Shown: positions 28,201 through 40,354 of the stretch, piece after piece
How positions within the stretch are numbered: position 1 is the stretch's first letter
How the letters are laid out: each line of letters begins with the position of its first letter
Origin: Mansonella perstans
Lineage: Eukaryota; Nematoda; Chromadorea; Rhabditida; Onchocercidae
Direction of reading: 5' to 3'
Length of the DNA: 64,000 nt
Assembly (NCBI GenBank): GCA_037074765.1
Contig: JBAMDO010000069.1
Span: 271,501 to 335,500, forward strand
Position numbers and translations under genes: made by a program
The notes under the pieces: model-generated
What the model saw: only the letters and a program-made list of their open reading frames with translations
Told to the model about the DNA's origin: nothing
The model's database searches: none

Positions 28201-28507
28201 TTAGATAAAAAAAACAGTGATTGCTCATTTAGCAATCTGTTTGATCCATCGATTAATGTTCAATAAGTAAAAAAAGAAGTGATGTTTGAAATAAAATTCT
28301 CATAAAATGTATTACTTTCTATTCGATTTTCTTTATATCTTCCACCTCTTCCACCCCATTCCTCGCACCTTTCACCTCAACTTCCCCCTCTTATTTAAAT
28401 TCTTTACTACCTCCACCCCCTTTCCCTTACCGCTTCCCACCCTTCTTTTTACTTTTTCAATCATCTTTCTTACAGCAGATGCTATTATGATTATGTTAAA
28501 ATGTCAC
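25260..28507. other. Mostly non-coding AT-rich region
   Basis: No gene model could be assembled. One possible short + strand exon (about 25880-25929, reading NDEKASLYASGHPHDW between an acceptor-like TAG and a GTAAGG donor) includes an 8-bp inverted repeat and has no partner. An 11-bp perfect stem (ctctgccatat) lies at 27325-27352, flanked by two direct copies of 'ctgatatttaatggcaga' at about 27290 and 27570. Confidence 0.5.
28318..28482. other. Long polypyrimidine tract
   Basis: About 165 bp on the + strand consist largely of C and T, with C-runs (accccc, ttccccc) that are rare elsewhere in the window. The minus strand is correspondingly purine-rich. It lies just past the 3' end of the membrane-protein exon on the minus strand. 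It may be a simple-sequence expansion or triplex-prone tract. Confidence 0.7.
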
Positions 28508-28646
28508 CTTTTTACATGTTTTCTTTTGAGCCATTTCAATAGCTAAATTGCGCGACCTTTTCCCATGCATACAATTATTTCGATAAAAATTGTAAATAGC
28601 CAGAGAAATGCTGATGAGCACAGCAATAATTCCCAAAAGTTTACAC
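28508..28646 (-). CDS. Exon of a possible single-pass membrane protein (partial)
   Basis: Between an ATTTAG acceptor and an AAG/GTGACA donor, 139 nt read as one open phase: CKLLGIIAVLISISLAIYNF (one strong hydrophobic helix) followed by a basic, Cys-containing tail (RNNCMHGKRSRNLAIEMAQKKTCKK). If the donor is not used, the frame ends three codons later. No ATG-bearing first exon could be joined with confidence: a candidate MDRNYNLL just upstream would need an intron of about 32 nt, too short. Family not recognised. Confidence 0.3.
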
Positions 28647-29127
28647 CTAAATGAACGATGAGGTAAATATTGTATCACAAAAGATTGTAATTACGGTCCA
28701 TTAAGCCTTCAAGTGGGTGCACTTCAAATTTAACTCAATAATCAACCAATTGAATATTTTAGTTGGCAAACAAAATTATTGCGAAAAAAAAAATTCGCTA
28801 TTTAAAATGTAAAATGTCAAAATGTTTTCTCAGTTATAAAAACAAAAAAAAAAGAAAAAAAAATGACTTCAAAAATGAAAAAGGTATAAAATTGATAAAT
28901 TAAAATCAAAAAGTAATTTTTTGGAAAAAATTTTTTTTTCAAGCAATCACATTATTATTTATTGTTTTTGTTCGAATATTGTATCATAAAATGCTGTAAT
29001 CTTTTCTTTTTTTTAATTTCATTTTCCTTTTCTACTTTTTTGAAAACATAAATTTCAATGATCACAACATGGTCACAATCGTGTTTGGATATATGAAAAG
29101 ATCCGGAATTAAACTATTTTGCACTGG

Positions 29128-29440
29128 CTAAATTTCGCGTTCCAATGAATTGTATTGCAGTGATTTATTGGGCCATGTTTCGTTATTGTTTTTATGCCAA
29201 CTGTAAAAAATAATAAATGAAAATAATTAATTAATTCACATTGCAAACTGCTGCAGGGTAGAAACAAAATGAGCTATTGAATGAAAAATTAGGAGATTAA
29301 TTTAGTAAGTAAAGAATTAAATGCTACAAAATGAAAATTAATAAACCCGGTAGAACTTTTTTAATAAATTAGTTAACAAAATTTCATTTTTGTTTTTATT
29401 TTTTTCTGCAATAGGTCGCTTTGCTGATGTCTGGTTCCAT
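29128..29440 (-). CDS. Two 3'-terminal exons of an unrecognised gene
   Basis: Exon 29440-29378 (TTATCACAG acceptor, phase 2 in and out) reads WNQTSAKRPIAEKNKNKNEI. It joins in phase across a 177-bp intron to 29200-29128, reading FWHKNNNETWPNKSL and ending at TAG after SLEREI. Phase agreement and Trp/Pro-rich sequence unlike AT-driven noise support coding. The 5' exons were not identified. A signal-peptide-like start (MVLCLISFVS, near 29975) lies upstream but could not be connected. Confidence 0.4.
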
Positions 29441-30139
29441 CTGTGATAAATCATAATATGTTATTCCGATCAACAACATAAATTGATTAGGAAATCAAAA
29501 AAAGGTACAAATTATAAAGTCTAATCAATGCTAGTTTGTTAATTATTAAAAATTCAAGCTATTAAGTCTAACTAGTGCTGATGTTTGAAACCATTAAAAA
29601 TTCAACCATTTGCATTTTTAATGAAAGTATTAACTGGAATACGTTATTGCATTCGAATATTCAATAGGATCGAAATTTCAAATCGATGACGAAGATCTTA
29701 TACGTTATAAGCATTATAAAACTTACAAGATTACAAGAATACGTCAAAAAACTATTGAAATAATTGTGTAACAAATTTCTGGAAATTTTGAACTTAGAAA
29801 CTTATTTTTTGAAAAAAACTCAGCTATTGAAAAAGTTTTTCCTGAAAATTTATTTAGTTATTTTTTTTGTTGAATAAAACTTTCAATGTGTACATCTTGG
29901 CATTGACTGGAAAATGTCAATAAATGCTTCTTATAATTCTGCTACCGAAACAAATGAAATTAAACACAGCACCATCTTAAGCTAACACTGTTTGACTTTC
30001 TTTTAAAAAAAAAGTTTGGAATGAAAATATAAGTTAATCATAATCCAATCGGATATATCAGTTATGAACTGATAAATTAAACTTGCCATATTGAAAGAGT
30101 TAAGTAAACTAATAATTTAAATTTTTATTCAAAAGCAAT

Positions 30140-30570
30140 CAGTAATTCTCTTGTTTGTAATTAAAGGAATGCGATTAACTCACTCAATTTAAAAACTTTA
30201 ATTTAGAGGATACGTTTAAATCCCGTTCCGCAATTTTGTCATTTGCAATTAAGATTATACGGTTGAATACCGTAGTTTTTGTCATATTTACGCGCCCAGT
30301 AAAAAAACACTGCCGAATTGTGTAGTTTAACATTTGCGAATAAAAGTATACGGCTAAATTCCGTAGCTTTCTCATAATTAAAGAAAAATGAGTAAATTCC
30401 GTTATTTATCATTCGCAATTAAAAGCATACGTTACATTTCACAGTTCAGTCATTTGTAATTAAAGAAATGCGGTTAAATTCTATAATTTAGCAACTGAAA
30501 TTTAGAGGATACGGTCAGTTGCGTAACTTTGTCATTTCTACTTAAGATATATTTAATACGGTTAAAATAG
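30140..30570. repeat. Degenerate satellite, period about 50 bp
   Basis: A block related to 'tcatttgcaattaaag.ata cggttaaattccgtag' recurs about eight times with substitutions and small indels. Individual units differ by 20-40%, so the array is old. The GC-containing 'acggttaaattccgta' part is the best conserved. Confidence 0.65.
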
Positions 30571-30790
30571 GCAAAATCAAACAAAATCAATTGTTATAGT
30601 TAACAGTTTTCTTAACTCACATTAAATCATTTACTTACAGTTGATTCAGCTTACATTCATATTCTTGGTGTTAAGTATATTTTTAAAGGATTATTTTAAA
30701 TTTAGAATTTTTGATTCTTAATCAAAAGGTTTTTTCTTCAGCTATTTTTATTTTTTTTAACCTTTTTGTTTTTGTGTTAAAATATGATAT

Positions 30791-32708
30791 TTAATGGACA
30801 GTCCAATTTGATGGCAATTCCATCAATGAAAATAACTTTATGGCTGGTAGGTTAAAATCATCCGAATTAACAAACATAAACGATGTTTGTCGTATGGTTT
30901 CCTAAATTGCAGTGAAAAAAAAGATTAATGGGGCAATTTATGATTAAATTAAAACATAAAAAAGATATAATTGGTTGACGAATTATATGTCATTTAAATA
31001 ATCATATTACAAATTTGTCAGCAACAGGCAAGAAGGATAAAATGTAATAATTATGTGGAAAAGAAAAAAAAATTAGAACAATCGGTAAATGAATGATATT
31101 TTGATGATAATTTACGAATTTTTTTTGCCATATAAATAAATAACTTTGCGGTCGTTGACTTATGTCCAAATATAAATAATGTAATTTTCGAATCGTTTCA
31201 TGTAACACGTTGCTGTCGCAAACATGGTGCTTAAACTACACTGCAATTCAAAAAAAAAATTTTTTTTCTTCTACAAATAAAGAAATGAAATTTTTACAAT
31301 TTTGATCTTTAATTATCAACACATTAGATTACATATTTATATGAGAATGCTGTCATATCTTTCTCTTCATTTCTTCAAAATGTGCAAAATATTGAAATAA
31401 CAAAGATCGGAATGAACTGACAAATTGTTATTGATCAATTAAAAACGGGAAAGAAATAATAAAAAAAAAGCTATTTTTTTAAAAAAAAATTTTAAACAAT
31501 AATTTATATTCAAACTAATGCAAACATTGTTCTTGCCTTAATCTTAAAATTACAAAAATTAAATTAATTTACTTGATATACATAACATGGATGAATTATT
31601 AATAATACCAATTGGATCTGTTAGTACTTCTCGAAGATTGGATGAAAATATCGTTGCATAGTTACTAATATTAATTTTTTGAAATAATGTATAAGCGCAT
31701 CGACTGCTCAGACACTTTGACAAAGGCCAAATTTAAAATTTTCATTTCTTTTAATTGCTCGATAAAATTATCATCCATTAATAGCTCTAAAAATTAACCG
31801 CTAACTATTTTGAACTTTGAAATTGTTATTACCTCAATTATGTATGCTATGAATAAATCGAAACAAAATAAACCGTCATTTGAATGAAATTAATATGGCA
31901 GTGATCTTGCTCTTACTTCCTTCACACTCCATTCGATACACACGGGACCTCTCGGAAAACCTGTAATAAACACAGTTTGTAATTTGCTAATTTGAAAATT
32001 TAATTTTAATTTTTTAAGAATAATTTAATTTTGTTAAAAATTGAATAGAAATATTTTCAATTTTTGTTTTTATTTCACTGCTCGAAAAAAACAAAAAATT
32101 TTAAAAGAAAAATTATGCGGTAAAAAGATGACAGTATCTTACACTTAATGTAATGCCAATTCTATCACTTTCTCAAATTATTTTTTTATCAATTTTGAGC
32201 GATGGTGGTTGAAGTATAAATGTTTCACAGCGTACAGCTTTGGCTGATTTTGTTCCCGTTGTATCCAATTTCGAACTATGTTCAACCATTAAAAGTATCT
32301 AAAAGGTTTTGTTTAAAGTTTTAATAATTATTGAAGCTCACCAGTAAAATTTGTAAAATTTGCAAGAGAAAAAAATCGTTTTCAAGAAAGCAAGTTTAAG
32401 CTCAAGGATAAAAATGACTATTATAGAGTAACTGTAATTCACAAACAAATACAACAAGCTTTTTTTGTAATTAATGAGGAAATGATTAATTGAAATTTAA
32501 TAAGTAATTTAAGAAAAAAAAAGAATGGAAAAGCTTTACAAATCACATTATGATCAATTTCAAAAAGTGTATCAGATAGTTGACTCAAATAATTCACTTC
32601 GCTATATCCGGATGGCAAATAAATAAACCAAAATTTCGACAAATTCATATTGCTCATACAATAAGAATTAGTATGTAGTAAAAGTATTTCGCATAAAATA
32701 ATCAGTAT
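30791..32708 (-). CDS. Unrecognised multi-exon gene (partial model)
   Basis: Well-supported exons: 32708-32547 (54 codons, includes MSNMNLSKFWFIYLPSGYSE), 32298-32229 (ILLMVEHSSKLDTTGTKSAK), 31960-31917 (FPRGPVCIEWSVKE) and 31714-31582 (CLSSRCAYTLFQKINISNY, then SNLREVLTDPIGIINNSS). These four close exactly in phase. Two further exons also join exactly: 31235-31116 (FKHHVCDSNVLHETIRKLHY, then LDISQRPQSYLFIWQKKF) and 30901-30791 (ETIRQTSFMFVNSDDFNL, then SLMELPSNWTVH and stop TAA). The fourth exon ends in phase 1 and the fifth starts in phase 0. The 345 bp between hold a coding-like stretch (LLFQYFAHFEEMKRK) but no splice choice connects all three, so a link is missing or broken. The start may be the internal ATG at 32657 or lie further upstream. 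No domain recognised. Confidence 0.55.
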
Positions 32709-33335
32709 CTAACAAAAAATATGCAAATTTCAAATTTCAATACTGCAAAAAACAAATTAAATTCCAAATGAATATTTAAAGTAATAATAAATATCATTGT
32801 TATTATTAACATTTAAGTAAAGTGGAATTAGTGATTAGATCCATATCAAAATCATTCAGCTAATTTACTTTACTTATAAGGTCAAATTTGGACAGAATAA
32901 TGATTATTCCCTGTTATATACTTTCTTGTAAAAGAATTTTGAAATACGAAAAAATTTATATATTTTAAAATATTTTTTTATAGTTACATCAAATAAAAAT
33001 ACTTTTTCGGAAAATAAAAAATATTTACTTGGCTTTAAAATTTCAAAATAATTATTGTTTATTCCGGCGACATGTTTTTTTGGCATTAAATTTGATTGTC
33101 ATTTAAATAAACAATGTTATCACGAAACACAAAATGTTGTGTAACATAAAAACAATCAAAATGCTTCTTTAATTGCAACTTGTGCTGTGGACATTATAAT
33201 TGGAATAATTGTTACACTTATGAGATCAACGATTTTTGATGATATTTGCAGATAAAAAATTCATCATGATGCTTCTTAATGTACTTAAAATGACGAGTCC
33301 TTGTCCTTCTACTGTGTAACTTCTCCACAAATAAA

Positions 33336-33440
33336 TCACCCTTCCCTATACAACCGAACAGCCTTGCCATTCAACTTGTACACAGCAAATGCTATTTCAA
33401 GATCTAGTCGAGGAAACACGATAATTAAGCAAGTATTTTT
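33336..33440 (-). CDS. Exon-like ORF, possibly 5' part of the neighbouring gene
   Basis: Directly after an AATTTAG acceptor, 34 codons are open to a TGA. They read KNTCLIIVFPRLDLEIAF followed by AVYKLNGKAVRLYREG. The composition is much more protein-like than chance ORFs in this AT-rich DNA. Possible phase-0 donors inside (after GCT at two places) would be compatible with the phase-0 start of the exon at 32708, but I cannot prove the join. Family not recognised. Confidence 0.3.
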   Translation of the reverse strand, partial: KNTCLIIVFPRLDLEIAFAVYKLNGKAVRLYREG

Positions 33441-33979
33441 CTAAATTAGTCTTACTAATATCAATAGTGAATTATTCAGTTTTATCAGATAGTCGGTCTG
33501 ATTGATACACCATCTATAACAACAGGCTAAATATTGTGCGATACATACATAATACACACAACATGCTGAGTATCAGCGATATAACTGAACACCTTGAACA
33601 TCTGCATGAGAATTTTTATCACTTCTCTTATCATAAGATATTTATCATAATTCTCATTTGTTCTGTCATGCAGAATTTAGTGATAAGAGAATTTTCAATG
33701 TTTGCCAGCAAATTTTCAACATGAGAATACATTTGATTTGCATTCGAATAAAATCGATCTATTTCATAAAATTAAAAATTAAATTAAGAAATGCTGGGCA
33801 AATTGTAAGAGCGACATGACTAAAATGATGATATTAAGCATCACGTGAATCAATTTTAAAATTCATATAAAAGCTTCAAGTAATTTTTAGTCCACTTCAG
33901 TTTGTCAAAAAATAAAAATAGGGAAAGTTGAAAGTTATCACATCATGCAACTACTTTCTTCGACCTTGACATTTTATAA

Positions 33980-35040
33980 TGGATTAAATTTTTTCTTACC
34001 ATTGTTGTAGTGTTTGAAATGATCTGAAATAAAAATGAAAACCAAGGTAAAAATGATCAAAGGAATTTCTGAATTGTAAAGAAGCATTGTATGACAGCCT
34101 ATTGAAATAAGTAAGAAGGAGCGATTTATTGTCATCAAAAAAATTCCTTCGTCTTTTGGTAGCTCCAATTAATTATTGAATTAATATGCAAAGCTATCGG
34201 TTATTTTGATAAGAACGCTTATAATATTGGATGCAAATTTGATCGATGAACAGCAGATCCATTTGTTTCTGAATGGGCTGAAACTTAAATTTAAAAATTT
34301 CAGTGCTTGTACCAAAGCACTACGATCATTTGTAGCCGAAATAATCTTTGTTCGCAAATTCCTTCGCAGAAATTCATCAGGAATCTAAACTAAATCCTAT
34401 AGAATTCATTTTGAGTTTTTCAGAAATCTAAATCCAGTGCAGTTCACTCGTAACTTATAGGAATCTAAATTCAGTCGACAGTTGGATTAAATAATGCAAA
34501 ACATTCAAAAGTAGTCTAAGCAATCTGATATATTTAAATGATAAACGTGTGTCGATAATATATCATCAATGCGTAACAAATCAGAGATTTATTGCTGGAA
34601 ATGTTTCGATGCAAAAATATACCCGTCTGGTTTTGTTATATGCTATAAACCGTTTCAAAATTCAAAATATCTGGTTTTATGATAGCACTTCTATTCTGCG
34701 CACTATTCGCCCACTCAAGCTTTACGGTTTTGACGTGAATTTCGTAATATTTCCACTCTTATGTGCATGATTGGACGTAAAGATTCCGGATAACGATTGC
34801 TACAGCGTAGCTATGGAAAGCATTCTTAATTGTTACATTTGCTTTATTTTTTTATGTAATTTGTTTAAGAAATTTTTAACTTTCAATATCTTTAATTATC
34901 GCTCGATACTTCCTAAACTATTAGCATTGTTTCAATTACAACATTTTTTACCGCTGAATTCAATTAAATATCAGTGATAAGACAATCTATAAATGAAGTA
35001 AAAGACAATTAGAATGTAAAAAACAAAAAAAAAATTCAAT
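33980..35040 (-). repeat. Inverted partial copy V1 of the 5.3-kb unit
   Basis: This is the reverse complement of parts of about 48.1-50.2 kb. Recognisable landmarks, in reversed order, are the 'aaatcgctccttcttac'-type block, the block beginning 'ttcctgatgaattcctgcg', the 'gctttccatagctac' block and an antisense relic of exon 2 of the secreted gene (about 34885-34985). The part corresponding to exon 3 (about 48.3-49.27 kb) is missing. Confidence 0.8.
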
Positions 35041-36790
35041 TTTGCTGGACAGGAATTGTTTTTATTCAATACTGTTGAATTATTTGTTACATTTTTCACA
35101 GTTAATTATATAAAATGGAAACAGATTTGCAATAAAAAAAAAAAAGTTCGATTTATCGATTAGTTAATTTTGCAATATTTCACCTTTCTGCTGTGTTTAC
35201 CGATTGTATGACGTCTTTTTTGACGAAACTTCTGTTTGCTTTAAATTAACGATTGGTTGATATCATTTTTCATTGACATTAAACGATATAATTCATTCTG
35301 AATTTGATGCTTCATTAAAACTTCATTAATAGTTTTGGCAGTAATACTTTTATTCTTGTAAAAATATCGTTTTAAGAGTGAACAAAGAACAATATTCAAA
35401 GTAAAGGTTATCAATCAAATTCAGATTTTCGTAGTAATTTATCATCTATTGAATTCATAGTATTTATCATTATTATTTCTAATGATGCTAACAATTCACC
35501 TATTCATTCGATGCTGTGAAGCATTTTTCTGCTGTACAGGAATATTATTTTTAATGATGCCAAAAATTTGTTTGTGCTTTTTATAATTGAAATTTAAAAT
35601 TAAAAAAATGCATGTATGATGCTAATAAAACAAGCGTAACATAATTATAGTTTTCTTCATAGCATAAGGAGCAAAAAGAGGCTGTAAAATTCGAACAATT
35701 TATCAAATTCCTCTTATGATAATTTATTTCACACATTAAACATATTCCGGTTTTGAGCAGGAAAATGCCGTTTGTCTGTTTGATTACCTAGTGCGTCATC
35801 CGTATTATACACCATGTCACTATGTTATGATTAAAGTTAAAAAATAATTTAAACATTCGTTTATTTGATATTGCAAAGCTTTTTTGCTGTACAAATGATG
35901 TTTGTGGTATATTTCAATGATGCTAATAAATTGTTTAAAAAAATTGAAGAAATCGCAAAATAAAAGAAAAGGTATTTGTTGTCTTTTTTTTTGTCTATTG
36001 CCGCCTTATGGCTATGTCCGCATCTTTTCAATCTGTTAAATAATAAAATGTTGATGGAGCACTTTTTATTCTTTACATTCACAAAAGAATGCAAAATGCC
36101 ATTGTATTCTGTTACAAAAAATAATTTTCCACTCATATCTGAAATTGATCTTCTACAAATATTTTTATAATTTTGTTTTTTTTTTTGTGGAAAAAACTTT
36201 AAATTATATTTATATCATTTCGTGTGCACAAACGTCATATACAATCATGCTTGCCTATCCCGCATTGGTTTTCTTAGTCACAAGCGAGTCTGTATCAAAC
36301 ATGAATATAATCCTGTAAATCTTCGTTCGCAAAGCCAAGCTGTGAAGAATGACGAGTTTGCGTGAAGGACTACACATGAAAATTTTTATTTGTTTAAGTG
36401 CACTTATTTATATTTATATTTAATTTTTTAGCTATTGATTTAACAATTCAAACATCTCATTTCGTATGAGTTAAACCTTATCAATTTATTTATGATTTTG
36501 CATATTTTGTTGCTTTTTTTTTATAATATGTTGATTTATTTATTATATTTTTCACAAGAAATTATGTTAAATAGAAACAAATTTACAAGAAAAAAAAGTT
36601 TGATTCGTTGACTGAATTTAGCAACGCTTTTTTTGCTATGTTAATGAATTATATGTATCTTTTATTGACGAAACTTTTACCCGCTTTGTTGAAACTCTTT
36701 TCAAATTTCATATTAGTTAATTTTCTTTTATCATATATTGATAGCGATGAGAATTAAAAGTAATCTTTTTAGCTCGAGCGTTCGCTCTAG
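35041..36790. repeat. Degenerate repeat-derived region
   Basis: No gene was found. Sequences at 35080-35160 and 36530-36620 are diverged direct copies of each other (AT-rich block containing 'tttttcaca', 'aaatggaaacagattt' and a following 'gacgaaacttttac'-like block). The reverse complement recurs at about 37690-37760, showing that the region is built from the same family as the downstream array. Short blocks with 'gctgtaca' and 'aatgatgctaataaa' also recur at 35520-35630 and 35875-35930. Confidence 0.6.
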
Positions 36791-36967
36791 AAGGATAAAG
36801 GAGACAAAGAGGAGTTGAAAGAGCTAGAAGAGCGAAATGCTCAAGAAGAAACGGATGAGGTACTTCAGAAGCCGGAATTTAACAGAGCAGAGTTGGCTCA
36901 TTTGCCTGAAAGTAATAATGAGGCTGAGAACTGGTCATCCAGAACAGAGTGGGCCTGGCCTCTCTGA
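36791..36967 (+). pseudogene. Charged coding relic of the repeat family (KPEFNRAEL motif)
   Basis: An open stretch of 58 codons begins after a stop and ends in TGA. It is rich in Glu and Lys (KGDKEELKELEERNAQEETD), then carries the motif KPEFNRAELAHLPESNN and a Trp-containing SSRTEW. Related, more damaged versions occur at about 37785-37860 and 44475-44570 (AELALLPESNN, WPSRTEWAFLTYDEKE). The motif is thus part of the repeated ancestral coding sequence. The acidic/basic helix suggests a coiled coil. No family recognised. Confidence 0.45.
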
Positions 36968-39900
36968 CATATGATCTTCATTTAATTCAGCGCTGTTCTG
37001 GTTTGATGTACAAAATGATGCGAAAAATTTTGCATGCTAATTTTATAAGTTTTGCACTTTGCAAGTTAACAGAAATATCACAAGAAAAATATCATAATTC
37101 TTCTTCGCATTTCCTCATCGTCCTTCATCCCAACACGCTTTCTGCAGTGCAGATTTATATTTTGTTTGATTAAAAGAGGTGAGGTCCAGCTACTTATTGT
37201 TTTTATGCTATGAAGAAAACAACAGCATGTGTAGTTAGTGTCTTACATACATTTTTTTAATTTTAATTCTAAAATTTTGATTGTAAAAAAAGTAAACAAA
37301 TTATTAGCATCATTAAAATATATAAAAAACATCATTGTGCATAGCAAAAAAAACTTCACAATATAAAATGAATAAATTTTTAAAGCAACTTTAAATGAAC
37401 AACTTATAAACTATTAGATATTTATTATTGGAATTTCATTTCTTCATTTGGTCTTAAAAAGATGTTTTTGGAAATTAACAGTGTCATTGCTAAAACTTTT
37501 AATGAAGTTATAATAAAGCATGAAATTTACAATGAATTATTTCATTTAATGTCGAAGAAAAGAGGAGTCAACTAGCTAATTAATTAATAGGAAATTTGAA
37601 AAAAAATTTCAGGCAAAGCAAGGAGGAGTTATGTCAGCACGACACGCGATCCCTAAGCATAGCAAAAAGGTAAAATATTGCAAAATCAGCACATCAATGA
37701 ATCAAACATTTTTTTCCGCAGATTTGTTTCTATTTTACACAATTTACTGTGAAAAATTTAATAAATAAAAAAAAGCATAAATTCAACAAAGAAGAGGCAG
37801 AGTTGTCTCCTTTGCCAAAAATAATAACGAAAGAAAACCTGGCCATCTAGAGCAAAATGGGCCTCTTCATCACGTGACGGAAAAGAATAGTCTAAAGTTA
37901 AGTGAGTAAGTGAAGCAACAGTGAAGATGAGCGGCATTAGCAGACCGGAAATGTTTAGGCAAAAGATTTATTAATCACTTTTTTCACTTTTATATCTGCA
38001 ACAGACAGTTCGAAACACTGGAAGAGGCAAATTTGTTAAACAAGCCAAAGCATAGTCTCATTCGGTCACTTCAACTAAATTCTCTTCGGATTTGACATAA
38101 AAAAAGTTTTATTTGATAACTTTATAAGTTTGCAGAGTTAACAGAAATATCACAAGAAAAATACTATAATTCTTCATATTATATCATCGTTCTTCATCAA
38201 GACATTTTTGCAGTAACACTGATAATTTTTTAATAAAACACAGAATTTATGCAAATTTGTTTCATATGCAATTGGAGGGAGCGCGGGAGAGAATTTGAAT
38301 AACTTATCAAACCTCAAAATCCTTGAATGAATCAATTATTCAATCCTAAATGGTGTCATTATGATCTGTTTGCTTCATCATTATTTATTAACCACCATCC
38401 CACAATATATCAGTTGGGCCAAGATTCAGTTTAAGGGCATTACGAAACAAGTATGACACATTGTAAATTGCAGTGGTAATGGCAATAACTCTGTGGTTAT
38501 ATCACTCTACCATGCTAGTTGGGTTTTGCAGTTTTACATTGTTTGAGAATCTATTTCCAACATTTTATAAAATATTTCTAAAGCCTACGTCGCACAGTTA
38601 AAAATTTTCCACCGCCGTAACAGTCAGGATGGCAAAATACACTAATAGCTTTATCATATTTGAAAGCGATTGTATTGCAAGCTAAAATGTTGCTGTGACG
38701 ATTCTGAAACGCGGACTTTACAAAAATTAATAAATTTGCTAAAATTTCGGCTGATAAAGATTCTTACATATTCGTAAACAATTATTTCATAACTTCTGTC
38801 GACAGAATGAATTTCATAGAGTTAGAGTTCGGTTAATAAAAAAGTTCGACTGATAGAAAAGATTTTGAATTTATGTCATTGAAATTTGGAATTGGAAGAA
38901 TTTGTTTATCTTTACACTACTAATGCCTTCTTGCGCAACTGAGTGAAATTAAATTTAAACCATAAATTCTAATATCAGTTTTCTTCGGAGATAAAATTTC
39001 GCAAGCAATAATTATTAATATTTATTATCCTCAATGGTAAATTTGAAATAGGTGAAATTAAATTCTCTTCTCTGATATCTCAGCAATGCACATTATAACC
39101 ACAACAATGAATATAGTCTGATTGATGAATGCGTTTAAGCGATTCTGTATTTACTTAGTCAAACAGCAAAAAGGGCTGGAAGGGATAAGTATGAAGGTAA
39201 TGGTGAAAATGATAGCAATGTAACTGGATTTCAAAAACTGGTTGCTTTATTTTATGAGGATTACATGAATTATTTTAAAAAATCAAAAAAAGTTGGTTTC
39301 TCTGAAACATTTAATTCTACGATCCCGGAAAACAAATTTTTCTTCTAAAAATTTTTCTTTTAATCCTTCTTCTAAGAAATTTTTTAAAAAAAAAAAAATG
39401 ATTTTGGAAGTCTTTCTTCTAAAACATGCCATTAAAATTTGAAAATAAATGTGTCAAAATCTTCTTAAATTGAGTCATCCAAATTTCAATGCTGTTAGAG
39501 CTGTTCCAGTGATATTAACAAATCTATGAATATTTTGCTGGAAAATATAAAGTGCCGCAGTTTATAAAAGCATATTTTTGTTCGACATACTGGAATTATT
39601 ATTACTCGCGAAATTTTGTCTTCGAAGCAAAAATAAATCAGAATATTTGATTTAAATTTAGTTTCACTCAGTTCTGCAAAAAAGCATTGGTAATGTAAAG
39701 ATAAATAAATCCTTTCAATTCCAAATTTCAATGACATAAATTCAAAATCTTTTCCATTAACTGAACTTTTTTATAAAAGAACTCTAAGGATAAGAATGCT
39801 TCCTCGATAAAAGTCATGGAATGATCATTTCCGAATATGTTGGAATCGTTAACAGCCGAAAACTTAGCAAATTTATTAATTTTGTAACGTGTCAATATCA

Positions 39901-40063
39901 CTGAAACAGCTTTAATAACATCGAATATTGAATTATTCAATTTAAAATGTTGACACATTTATTTTTAAATTTTTATGGCATATTTTAGAAGAAAGAAAAA
40001 GAAAATCGAATCGCCTGAAGGCATTCATTAGTTATACTAAATTCATTAGTTCCACTGTCGAAG

Positions 40064-40071
40064 TATAAAAG
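40064..40071 (+). promoter_or_regulatory. TATA-box-like motif in the unit centre (copy V2)
   Basis: TATAAAAG lies 28 bp before the ATG at 40099. The same motif is present at 52583-52590 and 62908-62915 (minus strand). It is lost by a 4-bp deletion in the copy near 57880. Position and GC-flanked context make it more distinctive than average AT-rich sequence, but function is untested. Confidence 0.35.
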
Positions 40072-40098
40072 CACAGTTTTTATGTCTTGAATCATTTT

Positions 40099-40354
40099 AT
40101 GTTCGTTATACTTCTACTGCTGCTTCAGAGAATGCTTCTGATGTTAAAAAGTTTTGTTTTCCATCATACCTTGTGTGGCGATTCTTAATCTTCCCTGGTA
40201 CAACCTTTCAAATTCTTCATATTTGAAAATCATTAATAGCTATGAGGTTGAATCAAAAGTAGGGCTCGATATAAAATACTATCCATTGCGGTTCTACTTT
40301 GAGCAAATTGATTTAGGCAGTTCAAGGAGTGCAACAAATAAAAATGGGTCGTAG
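40099..40354 (+). pseudogene. Unit-centre short ORF, copy V2 (frameshifted)
   Basis: This is the same ORF as at 62623-62880 but with a 2-bp deletion near 40149, so the signal-peptide-like start (MFVILLLLLQ) is out of frame with the remainder (VAILNLPWYNLSNSSYLKII onwards). The identical 2-bp deletion is found in the copy near 52300-52500, indicating shared descent of these two copies. Confidence 0.5.

Noticed and set aside
30140..30570. CRISPR-like array
   Set aside because: Repeats are degenerate, contiguous without unique spacers, and the DNA is eukaryotic.
32904..33086. Possible first exon reading MPKKHVAGINNNYFEILKP before a GTAAAT donor
   Set aside because: It ends in phase 1 and cannot be joined to the phase-0 exon at 32708; the remaining ORF is AT-driven noise.
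36791..36967. Consideration as a retroelement gag fragment because of the Glu/Lys-rich sequence
   Set aside because: No zinc knuckle, protease or reverse-transcriptase motif was found in or around it, and it belongs to the local repeat family.
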